Assembly: GCF_900240995.1 (NCBI RefSeq) | Contig: NZ_LT965953.1 | Location: forward strand, 1,460,377-1,504,287 | Length of the DNA: 43,911 nt | Source of the DNA: Bacillus sp. Marseille-P3661 | GTDB lineage: Bacteria > Bacillota > Bacilli > Bacillales > Bacillaceae_J | Reading direction: 5' to 3' | In this document: piece by piece, positions 34,266 through 43,099 of the stretch | How positions within the stretch are numbered: position 1 is the stretch's first letter | Layout of the letters: each line of letters opens with the position of its first letter | Notes under the pieces: generated by a model | The model's input: the letters and a program-made list of their open reading frames with translations, nothing else | What the model was told of the DNA's origin: nothing | Databases searched by the model: none | Program-made: the position numbers and the translations under genes

Positions 34266-35525
34266 TTATTTAAGATTGCTACTAGAAAAGAAATTAATAG
34301 CCCCTACATTGTTTGCATATCCAACAAATCCAGTAGGTACTAGATTTCCATTATTAGGATCAACCTTATATACTATTAAGTTTCCTGAAGCCTGATTTCC
34401 CACATACATGAAATTCCCCGTTGGATCAAAACTCATAGTCCTTGGACCATTTCCTTGTGAAGGGGTAGTGCCATTAAATGAAATCTTCCCTGTTGAGAGA
34501 TTCACAGTAAAACTAGCAATACTATTGTGAGCACGATTTAAAACATACACAAATTTATCATTAGGATGCACTTTAATATCAGATGGATGCGTGCAAGAAT
34601 AAAAATCTTCTGGACTTTTAGGTTTATAATTTGATGGAATTGTAGTTTCAACATTAATTTCAGCTATTTCTCCACTTTCTCTATTGAAATTTAATGCTAT
34701 AGCTTTTGGTACTAATTCACACGAAACATAAAAGTACGGAAAAGTTGAACTAAAACAAACGTTTCTAGGACCTAATCCAGCTGAGGTTTTTAACTCACTT
34801 ATATGAGATAACTTTCCAACTGTTTTATCCAAACTGTATATTGTTATCGTGTCACCTCCCCGATCACACACTGCAACAAAACTACCTGAAGGATCAATAT
34901 TTACAGAATGAGGATGTGGGGCAGACTGCCTAATAGAATCTACACCACTTATTTTAGTATGTTTAACTAGATCAATTACATCCCCTAGTTGTCCATCCGT
35001 ATCTAAAGGTATGAGGACAATACTTGCTTCATCAGGAATTTTAAGCAGTTCGTATTTATCGTTTTTGTTTTTAATTGAACTAACTATGCTATCTTCAGAT
35101 CCATAATTAGCAATGACGACATGAGATTCTGAAGGATCTATATCGATTGAACATGGGAAAGCTCCGATAGTAGGTTTTGTGTTAATATGTGAAAGTAAAC
35201 CTGTTTCTGGATCAATGGAAAAAGCACTAACACTGCCACCAAAACTTTCTAAACCACCATATACTTTAGTCTCATTCACAGCGTATAAAACCTGTTTATT
35301 GGATGCAATTGCCATACTCCCAACAGCCATATTATCGGCATACGTAGCTATAAGATTGAATGAGCCATCTTTTTGATTAACTTCAAAAACTTTAATCCCG
35401 CCCCCACCATCATTCCCTCCATGGGTATTTTGCCAGGAGCCTACATACATATAGACCTTATTGTCAGTACAGAATTGTGAGCCTAAACTCTCAGTAAGCA
35501 CTTCCAAATTCACCATCCTTAACAT
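34266..35525 (-). CDS. Beta-propeller lactonase, second paralogue
   Basis: 419 residues of the same lactonase family as 19079-20320, sharing MYVGSWQNT, GGNDGGGGI, MAVGS and HPHSVNIDPSGSFVAVCDRG blade motifs in the same order. It has no signal peptide. The start is uncertain: ATG at 35525 has no good site, while an ATG three codons on has AAGG too close. It sits inside the importer operon, between the fused ATPase and the binding proteins, so it likely acts on what the importer brings in. The exact lactone is not known. Confidence 0.82.
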   Translation of the reverse strand: MLRMVNLEVLTESLGSQFCTDNKVYMYVGSWQNTHGGNDGGGGIKVFEVNQKDGSFNLIATYADNMAVGSMAIASNKQVLYAVNETKVYGGLESFGGSVSAFSIDPETGLLSHINTKPTIGAFPCSIDIDPSESHVVIANYGSEDSIVSSIKNKNDKYELLKIPDEASIVLIPLDTDGQLGDVIDLVKHTKISGVDSIRQSAPHPHSVNIDPSGSFVAVCDRGGDTITIYSLDKTVGKLSHISELKTSAGLGPRNVCFSSTFPYFYVSCELVPKAIALNFNRESGEIAEINVETTIPSNYKPKSPEDFYSCTHPSDIKVHPNDKFVYVLNRAHNSIASFTVNLSTGKISFNGTTPSQGNGPRTMSFDPTGNFMYVGNQASGNLIVYKVDPNNGNLVPTGFVGYANNVGAINFFSSSNLK

Positions 35526-35566
35526 AAGTTTTCTTTTAAGTAAAAACAGACTTCACTATAAGCTAG

Positions 35567-37615
35567 TTAGACCTTAATACATGCTACTCCATGACCTTCT
35601 GTAACCATATTAAGTTTAGGATCTATTTCTTTACATTCATTTGTAGATATAGGACAACGATTAGCAAATGCACAGCCTTTTGGTTTATTTACTAAACTTG
35701 GTACTTCGCCTTTAATCGAGATATGTTCACGTTTTTCCTCAACGAATGGATCTGGTATAGGCACAGCTGAAAGTAAAATTTTTGTATATGGGTGCAAAGG
35801 ATTTTCATATAACGTTTTCCAATCGGAAATTTCTACAATTCTGCCTAAATACATTACTGCGACACGATCACTAATATGACGTACTACCGATAGATCATGG
35901 GCTATAAAAAGATATGTCAGACCCAGCTTTGCCTGAAGATCTTCTAATAAGTTGATAATTTGTGCCTGAATTGAAACATCTAATGCTGAAATTGCTTCAT
36001 CACAAACAATGAATGAAGGGTCACTTGCCAAAGCGCGTGCAATCCCCACCCTTTGTCGTTGTCCCCCACTGAATTCATGTGGCATTCGATTTCGAACAGC
36101 GGGATTTAAACCAACAAGTCGAAATAGTTCTTCGAGTCTATCTTCATATTCACCTTTTCCATTAATTAACTTGTGAATTTTAAGCGGCTCACCCACGATT
36201 TCACCGACAGACTGCCTTGGGTCAAGTGAACTAAACGGATCTTGGAAAATCATTGGCATGTCTCGACGAAGTGGCTGGAGCTGTCTACTTGTCATTCGGG
36301 TGATGTCTTTGCCCTTAAATATCATATTTCCTTCCGTCGGCTCGTAAATCCGAAGAATGGTACGAGCTACTGTAGTCTTACCACAACCACTCTCTCCAAC
36401 CAAACCAAGTGTTTCTCCTTCGCGAATATAGAAACTAACATCGTCTACCGCCTTAATATCGGCAACTTTCCTTTGTAGCAACCCATTTGTCACAGGGAAA
36501 TACATCTTCAAATTTTTAACTTCAAGTATCTTTCCGGAATCCTTCTTCTTATTAGTATGACGCTCCGTTGCAATTGTAGGTGATACCTCACTCTTTGCAG
36601 TGTTTACCTCCTCCTGGGCTAACTTCACAGTTGGATTTGTAATATCTTCATAGCAAGCATACTTATGTCCTTTATCGGCCTCTATTAGAGGAGGGGCCGA
36701 TTTGCTTTCGCATCCCTTCGTCTTAAAGGTACACCTAGGAAGGAATGCACACTTTTCAGACTTGTTTGCTAGATTGGGCGGCAGACCCTCGATAGGAATG
36801 AGATCGCGGTTTTTTGGATCGTTAAGTCGTGGTACTGCCTTCATTAGACCGATTGTATATGGGTGCCTCGGATTACCGAATATCTCCTTTGTAGTTCCCG
36901 ATTCAACAATCTCTCCAGCATACATGACATAAATCCGATCTGCGTAGCGAGCTACGATTCCCAAATTGTGTGTTACAAGCACTATGGATGTATTTGTTTT
37001 CTTAACAACGTTACGCATCATTTCAAGAAGTTGAGCTTGTGTTGTTACGTCAAGTGCCGTGGTTGCTTCATCTGCGATGAGTAGTTTTGGATCACATGAT
37101 AATGCCATTGCAATCATAAGTCTTTGTCTCATACCTCCGCTGAATTGATGTGGATAATAATTTATCCTTTGTTCAGCATCAGGAATACCTACCCATTTAA
37201 TTAGCTCTATTGCTTTTTGCTTGGCTTGTTCCTTGTTGTAATTCAAATGTAACATAACTGATTCAGCAATTTGTTTGCCTACTTTCATCACAGGATTAAG
37301 CGATGTCATTGGTTCTTGAAATACAACTCCTATTTTCCCTCCACGCACCTCTCTCATTTCCTCACTGTTCGGTTCATACTTAAGCAGATTTACACCTTCG
37401 AACAGAACTTCTCCATCTACAATCTTTCCAGGTGGTGTTGGGATTAATTGAAGCCCGGAATACTGGGTAACCGATTTACCACATCCACTCTCCCCTACAA
37501 AGGCAACGATCTCTCCTTCATCAATATAATAGGAAACTCCATCCACTGCTTTAGCAACAGTCTTATCTACAGTAAAATATGTCTTTAAATTATTAACCTC
37601 AAGAAGATGTCTCAT
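35567..37615 (-). CDS. Fused double ATPase of a Dpp/Gsi-type ABC importer
   Basis: 682 residues holding two complete ATPase domains that are usually separate (DppD and DppF). Domain 1: Walker A GESGCGKSV, signature FSGGMRQRLMIA, Walker B LLIADEATTALD. Domain 2: Walker A GESGCGKTT, signature FSGGQRQRVGIA, Walker B FIVCDEAISALD. Each is followed by the family's Cys-rich tail (CAFLPRCTF and CAFANRCPI), a feature that can hold a metal or Fe-S cluster in relatives. The fused layout is like GsiA. The ATG at 37615 lies eight bases after GAGGGG. It couples to the two permeases upstream. Confidence 0.92.
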   Translation of the reverse strand: MRHLLEVNNLKTYFTVDKTVAKAVDGVSYYIDEGEIVAFVGESGCGKSVTQYSGLQLIPTPPGKIVDGEVLFEGVNLLKYEPNSEEMREVRGGKIGVVFQEPMTSLNPVMKVGKQIAESVMLHLNYNKEQAKQKAIELIKWVGIPDAEQRINYYPHQFSGGMRQRLMIAMALSCDPKLLIADEATTALDVTTQAQLLEMMRNVVKKTNTSIVLVTHNLGIVARYADRIYVMYAGEIVESGTTKEIFGNPRHPYTIGLMKAVPRLNDPKNRDLIPIEGLPPNLANKSEKCAFLPRCTFKTKGCESKSAPPLIEADKGHKYACYEDITNPTVKLAQEEVNTAKSEVSPTIATERHTNKKKDSGKILEVKNLKMYFPVTNGLLQRKVADIKAVDDVSFYIREGETLGLVGESGCGKTTVARTILRIYEPTEGNMIFKGKDITRMTSRQLQPLRRDMPMIFQDPFSSLDPRQSVGEIVGEPLKIHKLINGKGEYEDRLEELFRLVGLNPAVRNRMPHEFSGGQRQRVGIARALASDPSFIVCDEAISALDVSIQAQIINLLEDLQAKLGLTYLFIAHDLSVVRHISDRVAVMYLGRIVEISDWKTLYENPLHPYTKILLSAVPIPDPFVEEKREHISIKGEVPSLVNKPKGCAFANRCPISTNECKEIDPKLNMVTEGHGVACIKV

Positions 37616-37668
37616 GTCCAAAACCCCTCTCTATTCCAGAAACATCAAATATATAGTTGCACTTCATT

Positions 37669-38574
37669 TTAATTCATTCCCCTTAGCCTAGGGTCAAGCG
37701 CATCTCTTAATGCATCCCCTACAACGTTAAATGAGAGAACTACAATAATAATTGCTATGCCTGGTGCAAGAGAAAGTTGGGGGTGCTCGAGCAAATAACG
37801 ATAACCGTCACTCACCATCGATCCCCAAGACGCACCTGGCGGCGCAATACCTAAACCCAAAAAGCTAAGACCAGATTCAGCAAGAATTGCAGTACCTAAA
37901 TTCATGGTAATTAATACTATTAAAGGTGACAAACTATTAGGCAGAACGTGTACAAGCATGTTACGAATATTGCTCATACCAGATATCATTCCTGCTAAAA
38001 CATAATCAGACTGCTTAATCGTAAGCACTTGCCCCCGCATTAACCTTGCATAAGTTGGTAAAATTGCCACTCCAAGTGCTATGATTACATTTTCAATACC
38101 CCCACCTAGAATTGCCCCCAATGCCATCGCAAAAATAATTAAAGGAATTGCCATCATTGCATCCATGATGCGCATTAAAAATGAATCGACAAAGCCACCA
38201 AAATATCCAGCTATAAGGCCAATACCAATACCGAAAATACCAGCAAATATTACAACTACAACACCAATTAATAAGGATACTCTTGAACCATAAATGATAC
38301 GGCTTAATACATCTCTACCCAAAATATCAGTACCCAACCAATGCTCAGGTGATGGGGGTTGAAGAGTTTTTGTTAGATTTTGAGCATATGGATCATATGG
38401 TGCTAAAAATGGTGCAAAAATCGAAACAAGTACTAAGCTAAAAATAACAAATACAGCAGCTACAACAACCTTTCTAGCTAAGAAAACTCGTAAGAAACGA
38501 AGTAGACTGTTAGTTTGAGGTGGTAATTCTGGGAAGCTTTGCTGGGAAGATACCACTATTTTCTCTGCGGTCAT
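37669..38574 (-). CDS. Dpp/Opp-type ABC importer permease, DppC type
   Basis: 302 residues from ATG 38574, which lies eight bases after GAGAGGAG; six codons upstream are open but lack a site. It has the OppC-type N-terminal extension, FAPFLAPYDPYAQNL, LGTDILGRDVLSRIIYGSR and the EAA-like loop of the family, with about six membrane helices. It pairs with the permease gene that ends 14 bases before it. Confidence 0.92.
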   Translation of the reverse strand: MTAEKIVVSSQQSFPELPPQTNSLLRFLRVFLARKVVVAAVFVIFSLVLVSIFAPFLAPYDPYAQNLTKTLQPPSPEHWLGTDILGRDVLSRIIYGSRVSLLIGVVVVIFAGIFGIGIGLIAGYFGGFVDSFLMRIMDAMMAIPLIIFAMALGAILGGGIENVIIALGVAILPTYARLMRGQVLTIKQSDYVLAGMISGMSNIRNMLVHVLPNSLSPLIVLITMNLGTAILAESGLSFLGLGIAPPGASWGSMVSDGYRYLLEHPQLSLAPGIAIIIVVLSFNVVGDALRDALDPRLRGMN

Positions 38575-38588
38575 TTTATTCACTCCTC

Positions 38589-39533
38589 TCATTTATATCT
38601 AATTCTCGGATCAATATATCCGTAAGTTATATCCACAAGAAGGTTGCAAAAGGATACAACGCTTGCTATGATTAGAACAATACCTTGAACTAGGATATAA
38701 TCTTTCGCAAAGATCGCTTGAATCATTAAATTTCCCATACCCGGAATATTGAATACTTGCTCGATAAAGATAGAGCCTCCTACAGTATGGGCAAGTCCGA
38801 TTCCGAGAATCGTAATAACAGGTATTAATGCATTTCGAAGTGAATGTTTGAGTATTACATGGCTTTCTTTTAATCCTTTAGAACGAGCCGTCCGGATGTA
38901 ATCTTGTCGAACCACCTCCAACATTGCAGATCTAGTTTGACGTGTGACGTATGCTACTGATACTAAAGAAAGAAGAATTACAGGCATTATAACTTGAGTA
39001 AAGCTCTTCCAGAAATCTTCGAATGGTGATGTATAACCTTGTACTGGCAGCCAACCGAGCTTAAGGCTGAACATATAAATCCCTAATATACCAAGCCAAA
39101 ATATTGGTACTGCCATGCCAAAGTTTGCAATTACTGTAATTAATGAGTCAATTGGGCTCCCTCTTTTAACTGCCGCGATAATCCCTGCAGGTATGCCAAT
39201 AATTACAGAAAGTAGAAAAGCGCTTACACCAATATGTAGCGTAATCGGCAACCTTTTACTGATAAGCTCATTAACGGTGTATTGATAAGAAATGGAATTC
39301 CCTAAATCGCCTTGCAAAACTTTGGTGATCCAGTCAACATACTGAGCTGGCAATGACTTATCGAGCCCAAGCTCTTGTTTCACCTGCATTACTTTTTCCG
39401 GCGTTGCATCCTCACCAAGCATTATACTCACTGGATCACCTGGAAGTAGGTGCATAATCGTAAAAACAAAAACACTTACCATAAATAGGATTACTATTGT
39501 TTGAAGTATCCTTCGCACCAAAAATGCTATCAT
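38589..39533 (-). CDS. Dpp/Opp-type ABC importer permease, DppB type
   Basis: 314 residues with six membrane helices, N-terminal FLVRRILQTIVILFMVSVFV, the periplasmic PGDPVSIMLGEDATPEKV stretch and RTARSKGLKESHVILKHSLR, the DppB-type loop that contacts the ATPase. ATG at 39533 has AAAGGGGA six bases upstream. It is the first gene of the operon dppB-dppC-ATPase-lactonase-two binding proteins. Confidence 0.92.
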   Translation of the reverse strand: MIAFLVRRILQTIVILFMVSVFVFTIMHLLPGDPVSIMLGEDATPEKVMQVKQELGLDKSLPAQYVDWITKVLQGDLGNSISYQYTVNELISKRLPITLHIGVSAFLLSVIIGIPAGIIAAVKRGSPIDSLITVIANFGMAVPIFWLGILGIYMFSLKLGWLPVQGYTSPFEDFWKSFTQVIMPVILLSLVSVAYVTRQTRSAMLEVVRQDYIRTARSKGLKESHVILKHSLRNALIPVITILGIGLAHTVGGSIFIEQVFNIPGMGNLMIQAIFAKDYILVQGIVLIIASVVSFCNLLVDITYGYIDPRIRYK

Positions 39534-39884
39534 GAATAGTCCCCTTTCATTAATATTAATCTGAACTAGATAGTCTTAGTTTTGTAAATAGTTTTCAAAA
39601 GTACTGTTTATTTAACCTGTTCATATATACTTTTAGCTCGGGATGTAAAGTCATAAGTGATTTTTCGGCTATTAATAAGGTTAATTCATGCGAGGTAGCA
39701 AATCTTCTTGGTAGGAGTTCCTAATTAAATCTTCATGCAAAAAGAGCCATAAAAATCTACTTTAGATATTTAGAATTCATAGATACAAAATCATCAATTA
39801 AACTTGTACATGGGACATAATGACTCGTGCTAATAATATTTTAAATTAACTTATAACCAGTAATTATAAGATTTCATCTGGCAC
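39534..39884. other. Probable promoter region of the Dpp-type operon
   Basis: On the minus strand TTGAAA is followed 17 bases later by GACTAT, a modest promoter pair about 45 bases before dppB. I see no gene, terminator or operator of note. Confidence 0.35.
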
Positions 39885-40295
39885 TTTACTACGTATCCTT
39901 GGTTGGCGGTACTGGTACAGCTCTTGAATTTCATCGACCCGATATGCTAGTTTCATAAAAAGATCCGATCTGTCTAGGTATCAATGGAGGCCTTGTATTC
40001 GTATGTTGAAATATACCCAACCTTTTTTATAATGATTTTTGGTTGTACCATACACACACCATACATTCTCCATCTTCTTAAACAGGTACCAGGGACCATA
40101 CCAAGACTAATTATCGCAATTGTTATATTCACGCAATTTCGAATTACATCTCAAGCTGTCTACCACAGCTATCATGCTGGAAAACACCTTTTCTAGTTTT
40201 TTTAATAGGATTTGCATATGGTCTCCTATGAACCAAGGCAATGATAACTCTTCCACGATCCAACTCATTGGTAAAAACAGCCATCATTCACTGTC
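39885..40295 (-). pseudogene. Decayed copy of the SnoaL-like gene at 41634-42302
   Basis: The DNA follows the intact gene in order: the stretch matching LGMVPGT, the GWV/KKGW region, the AFRMKAVVDSL region (GTGGTAGACAGCTT is shared) and the C-terminal tail. It has many substitutions, several frameshifts and a missing block of about 130 bases between the VVDSL and SLGMVPG parts, so no protein can be made. It lies directly downstream of SDR copy 1, just as the intact SnoaL genes lie downstream of SDR copy 2. Confidence 0.8.
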
Positions 40296-40309
40296 CATAG
40301 GGCAATTCC

Positions 40310-41089
40310 CTATGCTAAGTGTAACCCACCATCAATCGGTAAGATTACTCCATTTATATAGCTAGCTGCTGGTGATATTAGGAACAAGATTCCTGCTGCA
40401 ATTTCTTCTGGCCGTCCTGCACGACCTGTCGGATTTTTATCAATAAAGCCTTGCATATGTTGAAGAACGTTATAATTACGTGGTGTAACAATCGGCCCTC
40501 CAGGTGCTATTGAATTCACTCGTGGTCTACCTTTCAATTCAACTGCCTGATGACGTGTATAGCCCGCTATTCCCGATTTTGCTGCGGCGTACCAAGAGTC
40601 TCCACCACCACCTTCAAAAACTCCTGCAAGCGCTGATATATTTACAATAGATGAACCCTCTTCAGGATCTGTTGCTAAGAAAGCCTGACTAATACGGTGT
40701 ATACTTCCTATAGCGAGAGCTGTTACTTCATCAAAATCCCACTTATGCCCAATCATCTGTGGCCCTGCAACATTAACCAGTGCATGGGGTTTAGCGAAAG
40801 CAACTGTTTCCTTCATTGCATTAGCTACTTCTTCGTCATCTCCAATTTGAACTCTTACAGGAAGAATGTTTTCACGATACTCTTCAGCTCTTTCAATTGT
40901 TCTATTTACACCTTCGAGATTCATATCCCACGCTGCTACTTTCATTCCCATACGAGCGGCAAGTATTGTTGCTGCCTGTCCAATACCACTTGCTGCACCT
41001 GTTATTATCACCCCAGTACCTTCTGGGTGTTCCCATCCATTCCAGATTATCGGTTGCTCAGGTACCGGTTGTTTTCTTTCATTTTGCAT
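40310..41089 (-). CDS. Short-chain dehydrogenase/reductase, copy 1
   Basis: 259 residues with all classical SDR features: cofactor motif TGAASGIG, the NVAGP strand motif, catalytic Ser in NISALAGV, Tyr and Lys in WYAAAKSG, and the PGGPIVTP loop. An Asp after the second strand (AAWDMN) favours NAD over NADP. It oxidises or reduces an alcohol/ketone pair of unknown structure. A short 32-residue lead (QPIIWNGWEHPEGTG) precedes the fold. GGAGG lies seven bases before ATG. The stop sits in the small inverted repeat CATAGGG-CAATT-CCCTATG (40296-40314). Confidence 0.92.
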   Translation of the reverse strand: MQNERKQPVPEQPIIWNGWEHPEGTGVIITGAASGIGQAATILAARMGMKVAAWDMNLEGVNRTIERAEEYRENILPVRVQIGDDEEVANAMKETVAFAKPHALVNVAGPQMIGHKWDFDEVTALAIGSIHRISQAFLATDPEEGSSIVNISALAGVFEGGGGDSWYAAAKSGIAGYTRHQAVELKGRPRVNSIAPGGPIVTPRNYNVLQHMQGFIDKNPTGRAGRPEEIAAGILFLISPAASYINGVILPIDGGLHLA

Positions 41090-41121
41090 ATTATTACCTC
41101 CAATAATTGTTTACCGGTTTT
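40325..41121 (-). repeat. Direct repeat, copy 1 (SDR gene and leader)
   Basis: This stretch is almost identical to 43115-43911, offset 2790 bases. By eye I find only two differences outside the last 50 coding bases, where there are several. The match continues through the ribosome binding site to the end of the window. Confidence 0.92.
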
Positions 41122-41633
41122 TACTAGATTTCTTATTCTAGATAAATCGGTGTTAAACTTAATGTAACATATTTTCAAAATATTTAGTTAACTATGCTGT
41201 TATTAGCACATTTGTGCTTTTTAAACATAGCCTTTTGTGCAACAACCATTGAAATAGTAGAAAAAAATGAAATTATATTAATTTTTCTTTTTGTAAGATC
41301 ATTCAAATTTTCCGATTAAAACCACACATAGCTTAGACTAAAAAACAGATCAACCTCAATTAGAATTTTAATATCTGTTGGCTATTTCTTCTCTCAGATT
41401 CTATAGCATTGTAAGTATTCAGAAAAAAGTATAGTAATAGCAACAACCCCTACATAGGTGATATTTCAGAAAACTCTTAAAATAAATCAATAAAAATAAT
41501 CCCTATTCTTCTAAGAAGGATAGGGATTATTTTTATTAAGGTATTTTCTCAAAATGGAATGTAAATTGAATCTTAGCTGATGTTGAATCTTTATAATTGG
41601 CTAAAGGTCACATAATCTACTTGATTATTATTA
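41090..41633. other. Regulatory gap between SnoaL A and SDR copy 1
   Basis: It holds the terminator of SnoaL A (41489-41537), a weaker possible one (AACAGAT/ATCTGTT, 41344-41379, T run on the minus strand), and the perfect palindrome AGCACATTTGTGCT (41205-41218) about 115 bases before SDR copy 1, with a further TTTTGTGCAA half-site nearby. The palindrome is a candidate operator. No gene is seen. Confidence 0.5.
41489..41537. terminator. Strong bidirectional terminator
   Basis: An 18-bp perfect stem (41489-41506 with 41520-41537) around a 13-nt loop, with arms ending in AT runs that give T tracts on both strands. It ends the SDR2-SnoaL transcript. Confidence 0.88.
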
Positions 41634-42302
41634 TTACAAATTCACATATAACCAGGAATCATCAGTCTCATTGGGGAACTTCTCCCAAGTATCTTTTGTT
41701 GGAGGTTCTGGAGAAGCTTTTCGAATTTCGTCAGCCTGATACGCATATTTACCTAAGAAATTCCGATCCTGCTCAGGTGTCAATGGTGGCCTAGTATTCG
41801 TAGGCTGCATATCATGCACCCAGCCTTTTTTATATTCATTTTTGGTTGTTCTTTGCCATGCGCCACTTAAGATACGCCATTCTCCATCTTCTTTAATATG
41901 TGTTCCAGGAACCATCCCAAGACTAATTATAGCCATTGGTTTTTCACGAAATTTCGATAGTGCCTCTACTCCCATTGACCACCATACAGCTCTTGCTTTT
42001 GTACAATCATCATTTACTTCAATAATCGGTGTACTTAGTGGGTGGATAAGCATATTGCCTTCTAAGCTGTCTACCACAGCTTTCATTCGGAATGCTTTTA
42101 TTGCATCCATATCTACACTTGGATGTTTTGTCGCTTGTAACTCTCTTCTTTTTTGACCAATATGTTGATCATCATGAAAGATAGCGGCGCAACCGCGTAA
42201 ATTTTTTATTTCCCATACGGCAAGCAATTTCTCCACAGCAAGTTCTGCCTCGGTAAATTCTTGCTCACTCATCTCATTTATCTCTGATAAATCCAACTCC
42301 AC
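41634..42302 (-). CDS. SnoaL/NTF2-like protein A
   Basis: 222 residues of the NTF2/SnoaL cone fold. Visible features are an N-terminal helical part (EAELAVEKLLAVWEIKN), a HDDQH segment where such proteins often hold catalytic His or Asp, ARAVWWSMGVEAL and EDGEWRILSGAWQR strands, and a long C-terminal tail (PPLTPEQDRNFLGKYAYQ) beyond the usual 130-160-residue core. SnoaL-type enzymes do dehydrations, aldol closures or isomerisations; BaiE, a bile acid dehydratase, is one example. The start is GTG with GGAAGGAG eight bases upstream. It lies 33 bases after SnoaL B and is the last gene of that unit. Confidence 0.75.
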   Translation of the reverse strand: MELDLSEINEMSEQEFTEAELAVEKLLAVWEIKNLRGCAAIFHDDQHIGQKRRELQATKHPSVDMDAIKAFRMKAVVDSLEGNMLIHPLSTPIIEVNDDCTKARAVWWSMGVEALSKFREKPMAIISLGMVPGTHIKEDGEWRILSGAWQRTTKNEYKKGWVHDMQPTNTRPPLTPEQDRNFLGKYAYQADEIRKASPEPPTKDTWEKFPNETDDSWLYVNL

Positions 42303-42335
42303 TTCGATCGCTCCTTCCTAAAAAAAGATTAATTA

Positions 42336-43013
42336 CTATTTACTTTTGTCTCGTTCTAACATCCAATTACTGTCAGTCCATGTGGCATATGGGCGAGGAC
42401 AAGCTGGGATACCCTCACGTATACTGAGTGGTGAATACGGATTATGGTACGTACTCGGTTTAGCTAATGGATGTACTGGGGTATTTAATCTATTGATCAT
42501 GCTAGTATCTTCAACCCATCCCTTTTCATAGGAACATTTAAATAACCTAAACCAATGCATATGCCAAATCTTCCATGAACCATCTTCGAATATGAAATCG
42601 GCAGCTATCATACCCCAGTTCCAAATCGCTTTTGGTAGTCCCTCTTCTTGTGGTATTGCTCCCGCGCCTGGGGCCCACCAAACCGCCTTAGCCGTCTCTA
42701 AATCTTCCGCTACTTCAATCATTGGAGTGTTTAATTGTATGTCCATCATTTCTCCAACTTTCACAGTTTTTCCAACAACCTCATGAACGATTTGCCTAAC
42801 TGCCTCCGGACCTTCAAAAACACCTTCGTCAGCGTATTCTAGGGATACATCAGGTTTTCCTAGCGCAAAGTGGCTCAATACCTTGTCAGCATCACGAAAG
42901 TTATATGCGACAACGCATCTTCCCATATTGTTTTGAATTTCTTCATATGCTTGAAGTCGTTTAATTGATTTCAATAAATTTATTTTCCGTTCTTCACTAA
43001 TTTTTCCTGCCAT
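42336..43013 (-). CDS. SnoaL/NTF2-like protein B
   Basis: 225 residues, a distant paralogue of protein A: IKRLQAYEEIQNNMGRC, FALGKPDVSLEYADEG, AKAVWWAPGAGAI, EDGSWKIWHMHWFRLF and a C-terminal tail with YEKGWVEDTSM (A has YKKGWVHDMQ). ATG at 43013 lies eight bases after GAAGGGAG; six codons upstream open from TTG without a site. Two unlike copies side by side suggest a heteromer or two successive steps. It lies 86 bases downstream of SDR copy 2 and likely shares its transcript. Confidence 0.75.
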   Translation of the reverse strand: MAGKISEERKINLLKSIKRLQAYEEIQNNMGRCVVAYNFRDADKVLSHFALGKPDVSLEYADEGVFEGPEAVRQIVHEVVGKTVKVGEMMDIQLNTPMIEVAEDLETAKAVWWAPGAGAIPQEEGLPKAIWNWGMIAADFIFEDGSWKIWHMHWFRLFKCSYEKGWVEDTSMINRLNTPVHPLAKPSTYHNPYSPLSIREGIPACPRPYATWTDSNWMLERDKSK

Positions 43014-43099
43014 TGTTAATTCTCCCTTCAATAATTCTTTTACCTCTTAGGTTTTACTGTATCTTGTTTCTAGGAGTTTACTATTATAAGAAAATTCTC

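Noticed and set aside
36242-37084. Several plus-strand open frames of 73-78 codons opposite the fused ATPase gene.
   Set aside because: They are antisense shadows of a strongly conserved gene and lack binding sites.
40296-40314. The inverted repeat CATAGGG-CAATT-CCCTATG at the stop of SDR copy 1 as a terminator.
   Set aside because: It overlaps the stop codon and has no T tract; it is absent at the same place in copy 2.
39984-40365. Plus-strand open frames of 70-81 codons near SDR copy 1.
   Set aside because: They run antisense to the decayed SnoaL copy and the SDR end.
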